A stretch of DNA of 64,000 nt from Candidatus Enterococcus ferrettii (GCF_017377655.1 NZ_JAFREL010000007.1:1-64000); one strand, 5' to 3'. Positions 1-8,093 are shown, counted from the stretch's first letter. Made by a program: numbers and translations. The notes: generated by a model not told the origin, from the sequence alone.

Positions 1-8
1 TGATATGC

Positions 9-54
9 TACCCCTATCTAGGACAAGGAAATAATTAAATCCTAGATAGGGGTA
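9..54 (+). promoter_or_regulatory. 15-bp perfect hairpin covering the orfA ribosome binding site
   Basis: TACCCCTATCTAGGA at 9-23 is perfectly complementary to 40-54. The second arm contains the AGGGG that lies 8 nt before the orfA ATG at 61. RNA entering from outside the element would fold and hide this ribosome binding site. A transcript starting inside the first arm would not. This resembles the protection against read-through expression known for IS10 and IS50. The hairpin is visible in the sequence; the function is inferred. Confidence 0.6.
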
Positions 55-60
55 TTTGTT

Positions 61-744
61 ATGGGAAAAAGAAGGATGAAGCTAAGTCCAGAAGAACGTC
101 TAAAGATTGTCGAGAGTTATCTTAGACATGAGATCAGTTTGAAGGGAGCCACCAAGGAAGCACAAGTTTCCACAGAAACAATCAAACGATGGTGTAATTT
201 GTATGAAAATGAAGGAGCCGCAGGTTTGATTGCTTCAAGAAAGAATAAAAATTATTCGCAGGATTTGAAGCTGACAGCCGTTCAAGATTACTTTACTGGT
301 GGAGGCAGCCAAGTTTATATCGCCAAAAAGTATGGATTAAGAAGCAAGAGGCAACTACAGGACTGGATCAAGGTTTATAATACTCATAAAGACTTCAAAT
401 CAGAAAGTGGTGGAAGTAGAATGAGTCAAACCCGTGAAACCAGTCAAGAGGAACGTCTGAAGATTGTATTAGAGTGTCTAGCCAATAATAAGGATTATGG
501 AGCGATGGCAATCAAGTATCGAGTGTCCTATCAGAACGTCTATAACTGGGTGAAGAAGTATGAGCAGCGAGGCTGTGACGGGCTTCAAGATCGGCGAGGC
601 CGACGCAAAGCGAAACAAGTCGGTCGAACACCAGAAGAAGAACAAGCAATTGAGCTAGCCAAATTGAAGAGTGAGATTAGACAATTGAGAATGGAAAATG
701 ACCTGTTAAAAAAAGTGAGGGAATTGGAAAGGAGGAATCGTTAG
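61..744 (+). CDS. IS3-family transposase OrfA (helix-turn-helix subunit)
   Basis: This 227-residue protein binds the element ends and supplies the N-terminal part of the OrfAB transposase. Two helix-turn-helix segments are visible. One lies around residues 9-60 (SPEERLKIVESYL, then ETIKRWCNLYE). A second related unit lies around 127-185 (QEERLKIVLECL, then YQNVYNWVKKYE). A leucine/charged coiled coil (AIELAKLKSEIRQLRMEN) follows at about 197-222, typical of OrfA dimerisation. It starts at ATG 61 behind AGGGG, which sits inside a hairpin. Translation can leave this frame at the A-run at 708-714 to make the fused OrfAB. Confidence 0.9.
   Translation: MGKRRMKLSPEERLKIVESYLRHEISLKGATKEAQVSTETIKRWCNLYENEGAAGLIASRKNKNYSQDLKLTAVQDYFTGGGSQVYIAKKYGLRSKRQLQDWIKVYNTHKDFKSESGGSRMSQTRETSQEERLKIVLECLANNKDYGAMAIKYRVSYQNVYNWVKKYEQRGCDGLQDRRGRRKAKQVGRTPEEEQAIELAKLKSEIRQLRMENDLLKKVRELERRNR
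708..714 (+). other. Programmed -1 frameshift site (A7 run) between orfA and orfB
   Basis: Seven consecutive A residues occur in orfA phase as A AAA AAA followed by G. Slipping back one base here continues without a stop through 715-758 into the orfB frame, giving one OrfAB fusion. IS3-family elements typically make transposase this way. An AGGAGG-like stretch (732-736) downstream could serve orfB initiation at GTG 759 but lies past the slip site, so it does not act as the usual upstream stimulator. Confidence 0.65.
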
Positions 745-758
745 GGCAATTTCGAAAC

Positions 759-1643
759 GTGGCTGCTTACCAAGCAATCAAATTCTTGCACGAAGAAATG
801 GACTACCCGATAAAACCCTTGTGCGAACTCTTGCGGATAACACGCTCTGCCTATTATCGCTGGTTGAAACATCCAGAGAGTGTACGTGAACAAATCAATC
901 GTCAAATCACAAAAGACATTCGAACAATTCATGAGAAGCATCCAGATATGGGGTATCGTCGAATCAAAGATGAATTGAAGCGGGCCTATAAGATAAATGT
1001 TAACGATAAACGAGTCTTACGCATCTGTCGTCATGAACAAATCCAATCGAGGATAAAACATCCAGCAAATTGCATTACAAGGTGTGCTTATGCTCCGTAC
1101 TACAAAGCAAAGAACGTTTTGCGTGGCCAGTTTCATGCAGAGGCGCCGAATCAGAAATGGGTGACAGATGTTTCAGAATTCAAGTATTTTATTGGATCAA
1201 TAGTCAAAAAACTCTATTTGAGTGCGATTCTAGATCTTTACGATCACCGCATTGTCACGTATGTACTGAGTGATACCAATGATTTAGACTTGGTCTTTGA
1301 TACGTTTGATCAAGCAGTCGAATTGGAGCCAGAGGCTCATCCAATTTTCCACAGTGATCAAGGGTTTCAATATACCCATGTGAACTTCTTCCGCCGCATC
1401 GTAAAAGCCGATATGATTCAGAGTATGTCTCGTGTAGGGAAATGTACTGATAATGGGCCTATGGAAGGTTTCTGGGGAATGCTTAAGCGAGAAAACTATT
1501 ATGGACGAAAGTTTACCAGTCGCGAAGAACTCGTCACAATGATTACTGACTACATGAAGTACTACAATACTGGACGTTACCAACGAAAATTACAAGTAAT
1601 GACGCCGATGGAATTTCACAACAATTACTACAAAGCTGCATAA
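759..1643 (+). CDS. IS3-family transposase OrfB (DDE integrase domain)
   Basis: This is the catalytic part of the transposase, with an RNase H-like integrase fold. From the GTG at 759 it has 294 residues. The N-terminal HTH_21-type segment (about 45-95, including MGYRRIKDELKR) precedes the rve core. The DDE triad is complete: D137 in WVTDVSEF, D200 in FHSDQGFQYT and E236 in NGPMEGFWG, with 35 residues between the last two, as the family requires. The frame is open upstream of 759 and joins orfA by a -1 shift at 708-714, so the active protein is probably OrfAB. No inactivating change is visible. Confidence 0.92.
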   Translation: MAAYQAIKFLHEEMDYPIKPLCELLRITRSAYYRWLKHPESVREQINRQITKDIRTIHEKHPDMGYRRIKDELKRAYKINVNDKRVLRICRHEQIQSRIKHPANCITRCAYAPYYKAKNVLRGQFHAEAPNQKWVTDVSEFKYFIGSIVKKLYLSAILDLYDHRIVTYVLSDTNDLDLVFDTFDQAVELEPEAHPIFHSDQGFQYTHVNFFRRIVKADMIQSMSRVGKCTDNGPMEGFWGMLKRENYYGRKFTSREELVTMITDYMKYYNTGRYQRKLQVMTPMEFHNNYYKAA

Positions 1644-1667
1644 ATCACCAAGGTATATTCAAAAAAA

Positions 1668-1694
1668 ACTACTCATCTATTTTTGATGAGTAGT
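1668..1694. terminator. Hairpin at the right end of the IS element
   Basis: ACTACTCATC (1668-1677) pairs perfectly with 1685-1694 around a 7-nt loop rich in T, and an A-run precedes the stem. It lies between the orfB stop and the right inverted repeat and could end transcription arriving from either side, including from the minus-strand gls24 operon. Confidence 0.6.
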
Positions 1695-1775
1695 ACACAA
1701 AATTTTTATACTATTTCACTGTCCTATTGACGGGGTGCGCACCATTTTCTCGGATCAGCTTTTTAAGCAGTGAGA

Positions 1776-2291
1776 TTATTGAACGCGTGGTTCTGATTCC
1801 ATTGCATTACGTGCTTTGTCTGTTTGACGAGAAGCAAATTTACCAGTTGATTCAGCTGCATTGCTTACTTTGTCTTGTACTGTTTCACTTTCGTCTTGGT
1901 ATTCAGCACGAGTTTTAATGTCTACAACATTTACATTAACTTCAACCACGTCTAAGTGAGTCATTTTCTTCACTTCTTCAATGATTAAGCCTTTCATTTC
2001 GTCGTAAATTTTTTCAATATCTTTACCGTATTCTGCAACGATATCCATATCAACTGCGACTTGCTTTTTACCAACTTCAGTGTTGATTCCAGCAGTTACA
2101 TCGTCGCTGTTTACTAACTTGTCTTTGATATTTGAGAAGAAGCCGCCATCAACAGTTAATAGACCGTCGATATTTTCTAAAGCGATTCCGATAATTTTTT
2201 GGATAACCTTATCTTCGTAAGTTAATTCTCCTCGTACGTTTGTTGTACCTGCTGCTGCTTGTGTATTGGTCATTGTTGTTTTGTTTTCCAT
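1776..2291 (-). CDS. gls24: Asp23/Gls24 family envelope stress protein
   Basis: This 171-residue Asp23/Gls24 (DUF322) protein belongs to the family of alkaline-shock and general-stress proteins tethered to the membrane through AmaP. The family core runs from about residue 20 (RGELTYEDKVIQKIIGIA) to about 130. It includes the NIDGLL segment and the alternating strand/helix region ending DVVEVNVNVVD. A charged low-complexity tail of about 40 residues ends in EPRVQ. It is the last gene of a three-gene minus-strand operon with a DUF2273 protein and amaP. The IS element lies about 30 bp past its stop. In enterococci this family contributes to stress and bile resistance, which is family knowledge and not shown here. 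Confidence 0.9.
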   Translation of the reverse strand: MENKTTMTNTQAAAGTTNVRGELTYEDKVIQKIIGIALENIDGLLTVDGGFFSNIKDKLVNSDDVTAGINTEVGKKQVAVDMDIVAEYGKDIEKIYDEMKGLIIEEVKKMTHLDVVEVNVNVVDIKTRAEYQDESETVQDKVSNAAESTGKFASRQTDKARNAMESEPRVQ

Positions 2292-2303
2292 GGTAAATTC
2301 CCC

Positions 2304-2492
2304 CTATTTTTTTAAATAATTGTCTAGTATGCCGTTATCTTTTAAATATTTTCCGATAGCGACACCGATACCTGTGATAATGATTAACAAAATGGTTTTA
2401 AAGAAGCCCACTGTAAAGAACAGTACAGCAAGGATAAAACCGATCACCCCAAAAATAAGGGGCAACTTGTCTTTAGTAATATACTCTTGCAT
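2304..2492 (-). CDS. DUF2273 small membrane protein
   Basis: This 62-residue protein has two predicted membrane helices, about residues 11-28 (LPLIFGVIGFILAVLFF) and 31-47 (TILLIIITGIGVAIGKYL), and ends in a basic segment. This matches DUF2273 proteins, which sit almost invariably between amaP and asp23/gls24 genes in Firmicutes. It is 12 bp upstream of gls24 and 12 bp downstream of amaP, so the three are surely cotranscribed. It presumably belongs to the same membrane-associated stress complex; its biochemical role is unknown. Confidence 0.88.
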   Translation of the reverse strand: MQEYITKDKLPLIFGVIGFILAVLFFTVGFFKTILLIIITGIGVAIGKYLKDNGILDNYLKK

Positions 2493-2504
2493 CGTTTCCC
2501 CTCC

Positions 2505-3083
2505 TTATTCTACTCGCGGCTGATCTGATGATACTTTTTCACGTTGTTTTTGATCTTCTTCAAATCCGACATATTTAACATCCACGACTACTTTTTCGTT
2601 CGGGCCAAGCACACGCATTAGTTCATCTTGCATCTGTGCTGCCCAAAGATCCATTTTGCCGATCATTGATGATGTACGCTTTAAGTTTCCTTTGACCTTG
2701 ACTTTTATCTTGTTATTCGTAGCTTTGACATTGACCTTAGGAGAGTTCATGAAGTCTCCTTGGTTGATGCTTGTACGAACATAGCCCTCAATAGCGCGTT
2801 TATCCAACGATAATTTTCCATGATTATCCTTTAGCGTAAATTTGCCAGTTGTTTTAGGGTAGAAGATAATGACCAAGATCGCTACAACCATCAAGATCGC
2901 TAAAACAGCGCCAACCCAGAATAAATACTGTTGAGCGATGTAGTTTGTCAATGTGAAATATCTCGCTGGTCCCAATTGCATTGGAATATTCACAATATGT
3001 GAATTAATAACAACAATTGATAGAAAAACAGATAGTAAAATTAGCGATATAATTATCAGCAAAGACTTTAGACCCTTGTTCAT
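2505..3083 (-). CDS. amaP: Alkaline shock response membrane anchor protein AmaP
   Basis: The 192 residues include two membrane helices, about 5-27 and 54-75, separated by a short external loop. A cytoplasmic domain of about 110 residues follows, with the mixed alpha/beta character of AmaP (KLSLDKRAIEGYV, then KVNVKATNNKIKVKVKG). In Staphylococcus aureus AmaP anchors Asp23 to the membrane. Here it is first in an operon with a DUF2273 gene and gls24. It starts at ATG 3083 behind a strong GGAGGG. Its C terminus reads QPRVE, echoing the EPRVQ end of the gls24 product. Confidence 0.88.
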   Translation of the reverse strand: MNKGLKSLLIIISLILLSVFLSIVVINSHIVNIPMQLGPARYFTLTNYIAQQYLFWVGAVLAILMVVAILVIIFYPKTTGKFTLKDNHGKLSLDKRAIEGYVRTSINQGDFMNSPKVNVKATNNKIKVKVKGNLKRTSSMIGKMDLWAAQMQDELMRVLGPNEKVVVDVKYVGFEEDQKQREKVSSDQPRVE

Positions 3084-3220
3084 AACAACCCTCCTTAGCT
3101 TTCGTCAGATTAATTAATTTGTTTACAATATGATGGTAAAATAAACCGTGGACAAAGTAAAATGATATGCTTTAGAAAATCTAAAAAACTATTGACTCCA
3201 GACTAGTTTTGTGCATAAAA

Positions 3221-3258
3221 AAGAGATCAGGACGGCGTTTCCACCGTTTTGATCTCTT
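3221..3258. terminator. Bidirectional terminator between the SDR gene and amaP
   Basis: AAGAGATCA (3221-3229) pairs with TGATCTCTT (3250-3258), with an inner ACGG/CCGT pairing. A-rich sequence precedes it and a run of A then T follows. It ends the minus-strand SDR gene at 3274-4167. Confidence 0.7.
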
Positions 3259-3273
3259 CAAAAAAATCTTTTT

Positions 3274-4167
3274 TTATAAGTTAATTGGTTCGCCGCCGGT
3301 TACGCCGTAAATTTGAGCAGTTACATAGCTGGCGTCATTAGAAGCTAAGAAAACGTAAACTGGGGCAAGTTCAGCGGGCTGACCAGCACGCTCTAGTAAT
3401 GAATCTTGACCGAATTCTGGCAGGGCATCTTTGGGCTGACCTTGGTCTAATTGCAGCGGAGTCCAGATTGGACCGGGCGCAACACCATTTACTCGAATAC
3501 CTTTTTCAGCTAATTGTTGTGCTAAACCGACAGTAAAGTTGGCAATCGCTGCTTTTGTCGTCGCATAATCCAATAAATGTGGACTTGGATTAAAGGCTTG
3601 AACAGAAGTTGTTGTAATAATAGAGCTTCCAGCAGGCAAATGGGGTAGAGCTTCCTTCACCAAAGCAAACATTGAAATAATATTCACCATATAAGTGTCC
3701 TTTACTTGTTCCATCGGTAATTCTTCAATGGAAGGCCATGAAATTTGTTGAGCGGAATTCATCACCAATGTGTCCAATCCACCTAATTCTTCCATAGCTC
3801 GTTGAACAATTTCTTTTGGAGCGTCTTCATTTCTAAGATCATAGGCAAGCAAAACAGCTTTACGACCGGCATCCTCAATATACTTAGCTACTTCTTTAGC
3901 GTCTTCATCTTCACCTGGCAGGTATTGGAAGGCTACATCAGCACCTTCGCGCGCATAAGCAATCGCTGCTGCCCGTCCAATCCCTGAGTCGGCACCTGTA
4001 ATGAGAACACGACGATTTTCTAATTTGTGGTTGCCTTTATAGCTTTCTTCACCACAATCAGGTTTTTCACGCATGTATTCCTCTTGGGCAGGTGTCTCTT
4101 GGTCTTGTTTAGCGAAACCTTCTTGTCGATACATTTTTCTTGGATCTTTTAAAATAGGTTCTGTCAT
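3274..4167 (-). CDS. SDR family oxidoreductase, general-stress type (YghA/YhxC-like)
   Basis: This 297-residue short-chain dehydrogenase has a 50-residue N-terminal extension (PRKMYRQEGFAKQDQ...), characteristic of the YghA/YhxC/YdaD stress SDR subgroup. The nucleotide-binding motif TGADSGIGR is at 57-65. The family NNAG motif is replaced by NSAQ at 137-140, normal for this subgroup. The catalytic residues are Ser188, Tyr201 and Lys205 (YATTK). The C-terminal ASYVTAQIYGVTGG segment closes the substrate site. It probably uses NAD(P)H on an aldehyde or keto substrate that is not known. It is monocistronic between two terminators. The neighbouring gls24 operon suggests a stress role, which is inference. 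Confidence 0.85.
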   Translation of the reverse strand: MTEPILKDPRKMYRQEGFAKQDQETPAQEEYMREKPDCGEESYKGNHKLENRRVLITGADSGIGRAAAIAYAREGADVAFQYLPGEDEDAKEVAKYIEDAGRKAVLLAYDLRNEDAPKEIVQRAMEELGGLDTLVMNSAQQISWPSIEELPMEQVKDTYMVNIISMFALVKEALPHLPAGSSIITTTSVQAFNPSPHLLDYATTKAAIANFTVGLAQQLAEKGIRVNGVAPGPIWTPLQLDQGQPKDALPEFGQDSLLERAGQPAELAPVYVFLASNDASYVTAQIYGVTGGEPINL

Positions 4168-4259
4168 AAATAAACTCCTCCTTCAGGTAATTTCAGTCTA
4201 TCGGGAAGAGAGGAAATAACACAATTATGTGCTTGTGCATTTTGTTGTAATGAAAAAAA

Positions 4260-4287
4260 GCACGAAGAGCAAGGCGCCCATTCGTGC
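4260..4287. terminator. Terminator downstream of the AarF/UbiB kinase gene
   Basis: GCACGAA (4260-4266) pairs with TTCGTGC (4281-4287). An A-run on each flank gives a T-run on either strand. It lies just past the stop of the minus-strand gene at 4295-6037. Confidence 0.65.
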
Positions 4288-4294
4288 AAAAAAA

Positions 4295-6037
4295 TTATTT
4301 TTCCCGCCATTTTTTATAACGTCGATATAAGCTTTCAGCTACTAAAAACAAAATGGAAATAGCAGCGGCGCCGTAGCCAAAGATTCCTAAATTAGAAATA
4401 AACGTTCCTCCGCTGGGTGATGTTTGCACCAGCAGTGAAGAGCCAATTACTAGAGCTGAAAGAATCAAACCAATAACTAACCGATTGACCATAGCTTCCG
4501 CTCGTTCCAGCAAAATATGTTGGTTCTTAAATTCCAAATTCAACTTGGCTTTACCTTTAGTGAAAGTTTCCAGCACGGTAAGTGCATGACTTGGCAGCTT
4601 AGGAAGAGCCCTCATGGTGCCAAGATAGTCCAATCCCGTTTGACGTAATTCTTCCTTTAAGTCAAATTGTTCAAAGAAATATTTTTGGGCAAAGGGTGAA
4701 ATCACTTCAAATAAGGAAAGCTCGGGATTCAGCTCCTCAATGACTCCCTCCAGTGTTCCAAAGGCTTTTATCAGCATTGTAATGGAGTCATCGATTTGCA
4801 GATTGTTATTGTGACAGATGACTACTACCTGAGAGAAGACCTTTTGAATATCAATTTCTTTCACCGGCATATTTAAATAGCGCTTCAGAAAATCGTCCAG
4901 CTCTTCGTTAAATTTCTGTTCTGAAAAGGGGCCAGTCTGCTTGCAGATGGCTAAGACAGCATTCGCAATTCGCTGTGTATCTTTACTGTAGATGGCAATG
5001 ATCACATTGCTCATTTTCAACTGCATTTCCTTAGTAATTTCACCCATCATACCGAAATCGATGAAATTTAAACGGAAGGGGCGCAACGGTTCCGTTGTCG
5101 AAAAATCAAAGTTGAAAGGGAAGGGGCCGATTTTTCCTTCGTAATGGCTATCCTTAGTCTTTTGATCCTGCTGATTTTCCTCTTTGGTTAAAAACTGCAG
5201 CAGCATGTTCCCTGTGTGGGGATCGGCATGGAAGAAGCCGTCCTCAAATACCTGTTTCATAAAATGATCAATCAACAATGAGCTGACTGCTTCTTTCAAT
5301 TCTTGGTTGGTGACCTCTTCGTAGGCGATCTCATCTTCTGGAGAATTCACTAATTCCCTCAAATTATTCCCCGGCATGAACGCCATAGATAAAACTTTTT
5401 TTGTTGAGTAGCTTTCGAACATTTTAGGGGAGCGAATTTCCTTCCAGCCATTATTCAGCTGATAGAAACGCTCTGCATGCTCTAGCTCTTTGCGAAAATC
5501 TAATTCATTGGACAGTGATTCACGGATTTCCTTTAGAATACTTTTCAGGTCAACAACGTTACTTTCTGGAACCCAGCTAGCTAACGGCAAGGCTTTCTCA
5601 AACAATGAAAGATCAGTCTCAATTTCTTTATCGATGCCAGGATGCTGCACTTTAACGACGACTTTTTCATCATTTTTCAATGTCGCATGATGAGCTTGGG
5701 CGATAGAGGCAGAAGCAAAAGGTTTTTCCTCAAAGGAATTGAATAGCTCCTCGATCGGCAAACCCAATTCACTTTCAACCAGCTGTTTTACTTCTTTAAA
5801 ATCATCGGTTTTTACATTATCTTGCAGCTTTCGCAGTTCTTTAGTGAAGTCAAGGGTAAAAATATCATTTCGTACAGACATCATTTGTCCAACCTTAATG
5901 AAGGTAGGGCCTAATTCTTCAAAGGCTTCCCGCACCTCTTCTGGGTGGGTTTGCTGAGTAATATTTTTGATTAGCTTGTATTTATTGGCGACTGAGATAA
6001 TCCGTCTCAAGCGCGCGGTTCTTCCAGATCCGACCAT
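4295..6037 (-). CDS. AarF/UbiB/ABC1 atypical kinase family protein
   Basis: This 580-residue protein is a full-length UbiB/AarF-like atypical kinase. Family landmarks are in order: the KxGQ motif (K48-Q51 in FIKVGQMMSVR), the alanine-rich nucleotide loop (ASASIAQAH, about 108-116), the ATP-binding lysine in VVVKVQHPG (K129), the catalytic loop HADPHTGN (270-277) and the metal-binding DFG (327-329). Two C-terminal membrane helices (about 520-541 and 549-568) are typical of the family. UbiB proteins act in quinone-related lipid metabolism; the substrate in Firmicutes is unknown. A strong AGGAGGG precedes ATG 6037. The gene is monocistronic. Confidence 0.88.
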   Translation of the reverse strand: MVGSGRTARLRRIISVANKYKLIKNITQQTHPEEVREAFEELGPTFIKVGQMMSVRNDIFTLDFTKELRKLQDNVKTDDFKEVKQLVESELGLPIEELFNSFEEKPFASASIAQAHHATLKNDEKVVVKVQHPGIDKEIETDLSLFEKALPLASWVPESNVVDLKSILKEIRESLSNELDFRKELEHAERFYQLNNGWKEIRSPKMFESYSTKKVLSMAFMPGNNLRELVNSPEDEIAYEEVTNQELKEAVSSLLIDHFMKQVFEDGFFHADPHTGNMLLQFLTKEENQQDQKTKDSHYEGKIGPFPFNFDFSTTEPLRPFRLNFIDFGMMGEITKEMQLKMSNVIIAIYSKDTQRIANAVLAICKQTGPFSEQKFNEELDDFLKRYLNMPVKEIDIQKVFSQVVVICHNNNLQIDDSITMLIKAFGTLEGVIEELNPELSLFEVISPFAQKYFFEQFDLKEELRQTGLDYLGTMRALPKLPSHALTVLETFTKGKAKLNLEFKNQHILLERAEAMVNRLVIGLILSALVIGSSLLVQTSPSGGTFISNLGIFGYGAAAISILFLVAESLYRRYKKWREK

Positions 6038-6152
6038 TTATTCACCCTCCTTTATGAGGTGTTTGGTTGATTAACTCTATCTTACAAGAAAATGCAAGAA
6101 GACACAAAGAAAGGTGGTGCTAGTAAAGTTGCTGCAAATTAATCGTAAAATA

Positions 6153-6161
6153 TGGTACAAT
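6153..6161 (+). promoter_or_regulatory. Extended -10 promoter of the toxin-antitoxin operon
   Basis: TGGTACAAT gives an extended TG plus a TACAAT -10 box about 22 nt before the antitoxin start. No good -35 is visible at standard spacing (TTGCTG at 6129-6134 is 21 nt away), which fits an extended -10 promoter. Confidence 0.4.
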
Positions 6162-6182
6162 TTGTTTGAGGAGTTGAGTGTA

Positions 6183-6416
6183 ATGTTAAATATTAAGCCT
6201 GTATCAGATTTACGAAATTATAATAAACTGCTTGAGGAGGTTACGAATGATCAACCGGTATTTTTAACTAAAAATGGTCGTGGAATGTATGCAATTATCA
6301 ATATCGAAGAGTATGATCGTTTGAAAGCAAGCATAGAAATTGTTGAAAAATTAAAGCAAGCAGAAAAGAGTGGCGTGGTTGACCTTTCTGATGCTAGAAA
6401 GAAATTTGGACTATGA
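6183..6416 (+). CDS. Type II antitoxin, Phd/YefM family
   Basis: This 77-residue antitoxin neutralises the adjacent RelE/ParE-type toxin and probably represses its own operon. The Phd/YefM pattern is visible: an N-terminal DNA-binding part (IKPVSDLRNYNKLLEEV), then QPVFLTKNGRGMYAIINIEEYDRL, then a helical acidic/basic tail that would wrap the toxin. I chose ATG 6183 over the upstream ATG at 6114 because GAGGAGTTGAG lies just before 6183 and Phd proteins begin near this point. The upstream 23 codons overlap the promoter. The stop overlaps the toxin start (ATGA). Confidence 0.88.
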   Translation: MLNIKPVSDLRNYNKLLEEVTNDQPVFLTKNGRGMYAIINIEEYDRLKASIEIVEKLKQAEKSGVVDLSDARKKFGL

Positions 6417-6736
6417 GCTATGCAGTTGTTCTGACAAACAATTTAATGTCAGACTTGGCTAAACTTAGTTTATATTTGGAAAATGAATTTTCTGAAGATA
6501 GCTCAAAAAAAGTGCTTAGCCAGCTTTTTGATACGTTTGATACAATCGGAACATTTCCAAAAATGGGAAAAGATGCTACAGCTTTACTGTTTACCTTTCA
6601 AGGATATATGTATTTACCCCTTGAGAAAAATATATTGTTTTACTCGATTGATGAAAATTCAGAAACGGTAACACTTTTGAGATTGTTTTCAGTGAGCGAG
6701 GAATATATAGAAAAATTTGAAGGGTTTATTTATTAA
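6413..6736 (+). CDS. Type II toxin, RelE/ParE superfamily
   Basis: The 107-residue toxin partner of the preceding antitoxin overlaps it by 4 nt, giving translational coupling. The RelE/ParE fold pattern is present: an N-terminal strand (SYAVVLTNNLMSDLAKL), an alpha hairpin around 15-50 (YLENEFSEDSSKKVLSQLFDT), then strands with YMYLPLEKNILFYSI and a C-terminal VTLLRLFSVSEEY. Whether it cuts ribosome-bound mRNA (RelE) or poisons gyrase (ParE) cannot be told from sequence alone. No premature stop is seen. A terminator follows directly. Confidence 0.83.
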   Translation: MSYAVVLTNNLMSDLAKLSLYLENEFSEDSSKKVLSQLFDTFDTIGTFPKMGKDATALLFTFQGYMYLPLEKNILFYSIDENSETVTLLRLFSVSEEYIEKFEGFIY

Positions 6737-6741
6737 AAAAG

Positions 6742-6769
6742 TTGGTGAGAATTTTCCCCAATTTTTTTT
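6742..6769 (+). terminator. Terminator of the toxin-antitoxin operon
   Basis: The TTGGTGAGAA/TTTTCCCCAA hairpin at 6742-6761 has one mismatch and is followed by eight T at 6762-6769, just after the toxin stop. Confidence 0.6.
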
Positions 6770-7120
6770 ATTTCGCTATCCAGCAAGGAAATGTAAAAAA
6801 TTTTGTATTGTAGATATGCTGCTTGTGGATCTAGAAAATGAAGACTAAATGAACGGCTGCTTTTAAACTATTGCTGCAAACCTTAAAAAAAAGACAGGTG
6901 AACGCAATAAGCTAAAAGTGGCAATTAAGTTGATTGTTACTGCTGATTCCAAAACATTAATCGGAATATACAAAAACTGAGCTAGAAGGAAATGTGAGCG
7001 GATTTAAAAAACTACATACAGTGGATATATAAAGTACAGAACAAACTAATTCTGATGAGAGTGCTCTTTATGGTGGGTTATGATAAGAGGTTAGAAGCTT
7101 TATCAGTAAAATACTATCTA
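6770..7120. other. Gene-free 350-bp stretch, AT-rich, probably decayed sequence
   Basis: No open frame with a ribosome binding site, no strong hairpin and no repeat was found between the toxin terminator and the quinone oxidoreductase gene. Short coding-like patches in broken frames suggest an eroded gene, but none is recognisable. The promoter of the downstream gene must lie near its 3' end. Confidence 0.4.
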
Positions 7121-7142
7121 GTTGACAGGAGACGAATTCAAT

Positions 7143-8093
7143 ATGAAGGCTTTATTTTTTAATGAGTTTGGCAGTTCTGACGTTTTAGAGTATGGAGAAT
7201 TACCAGATCCAACAATTTTTGAAAATGAACTATTAGTAGAGATGAATTATATTGGATTAAATTACGCAGATATTTATAGAAGAAAAGGCAACTATCATAT
7301 CAAAGAACGCACCCCCTATGTCAATGGGTATGAAGGAGTTGGTACTGTTGTTGGTCTGGGAGGCTCCGTCAGCAACTACAAACTTGGGGATACGGTACTT
7401 TTTGTCGATGTTCCTTTTTCAAACGCAAATCTAGTAGCTGTTCCGGAAGAAAATGCCATAAGGGTTCCTGATGACATAGATACTAAGCTGATAGCGAGCA
7501 TTGGGCTGCAAGGCTTAACTGCAGATTTTTTGGCACACGATTTAGGTAATGGACAGGAGAACAGTAATGTTTTTGTACATGGAATAAGCGGTGGCGTAGG
7601 ACAAATTTTGTCACAGATGTTAACTGCGGATGGTCTCAATGTTTATGGAATTACATCATCTCAGGAAAAACAGCGTTTAGCCTTGAATCAAGGAGCAAAA
7701 AAAGTTTTTTTAAGAAATTCAAATTGGGAGGAAGAGTACGTATCTTTCTTTGATACCGTCTATGATGGGGTGGGAATCACACTGCTAGATAGTATAAACC
7801 TACTTAAAAATAAAGGAAAAGTAGTTTTCTTTGGAATGGCTGGGGGCAATCCCCCTAATATTGATTTTGTTAAACTGCTGTCTCAATCTAAAAGTATAGT
7901 AACTGGAGATTTGTGGGATTACCTGACTAGTTCTCAAGAGCGCATTAACAGAAGTAATCGACTTTTTGAGTATTTCAGAGAGGGGAAAATACATATTAGT
8001 GAGCCAACAATTTTCCCTTTGTCTAGGGGAAAAGAGGCACATAAATTTTTAGAATCGGGTAAAAGTGTTGGAAAGATTCTTTTACAGCCGTAA
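7143..8093 (+). CDS. Zinc-independent quinone oxidoreductase / alcohol dehydrogenase family (MDR)
   Basis: This 316-residue medium-chain dehydrogenase/reductase is of the QOR type. The N-terminal GroES-like domain has MNYIGLNYADIYRRKG and YVNGYEGVGTVVGLG. The catalytic-zinc cysteine and histidine ligands of alcohol dehydrogenases are absent, as expected for NADPH:quinone reductases. A Rossmann domain follows with GISGGVGQILSQM around 146-158. The C terminus has PLSRGKEAHKFLESGKSVGKI, the usual end of QOR proteins. I chose ATG 7143 (MKALFFNEFG) because AGGAG sits at 7126-7130; the upstream TTG at 7122 would place that site inside the gene. The substrate is unknown. Confidence 0.85.
   Translation: MKALFFNEFGSSDVLEYGELPDPTIFENELLVEMNYIGLNYADIYRRKGNYHIKERTPYVNGYEGVGTVVGLGGSVSNYKLGDTVLFVDVPFSNANLVAVPEENAIRVPDDIDTKLIASIGLQGLTADFLAHDLGNGQENSNVFVHGISGGVGQILSQMLTADGLNVYGITSSQEKQRLALNQGAKKVFLRNSNWEEEYVSFFDTVYDGVGITLLDSINLLKNKGKVVFFGMAGGNPPNIDFVKLLSQSKSIVTGDLWDYLTSSQERINRSNRLFEYFREGKIHISEPTIFPLSRGKEAHKFLESGKSVGKILLQP

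Larger units (their letters stand above)
1..1744 (+). mobile_element. IS3-family insertion sequence (IS150-like)
   Basis: Two overlapping-frame transposase genes, orfA and orfB, are flanked by imperfect terminal inverted repeats. The left end (1 to about 34) and the reverse complement of the right end (about 1711-1744) both start TG, share CCC around position 12, and share the block TAGGACA followed by GAAATA. The outer TG and CA ends fit the IS3 family. The left boundary coincides with the window edge, so the exact end and the target-site duplication cannot be confirmed. It lies between an unseen left neighbour and the 3' end of the gls24 operon, about 30 bp past the gls24 stop codon. Both reading frames and the DDE triad are intact, so the copy may be active. 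Confidence 0.88.

Noticed and set aside
6114-6182. Extended N terminus of the Phd-type antitoxin
   Set aside because: The segment overlaps the promoter -10 and lacks family similarity; ATG 6183 has a proper ribosome site.
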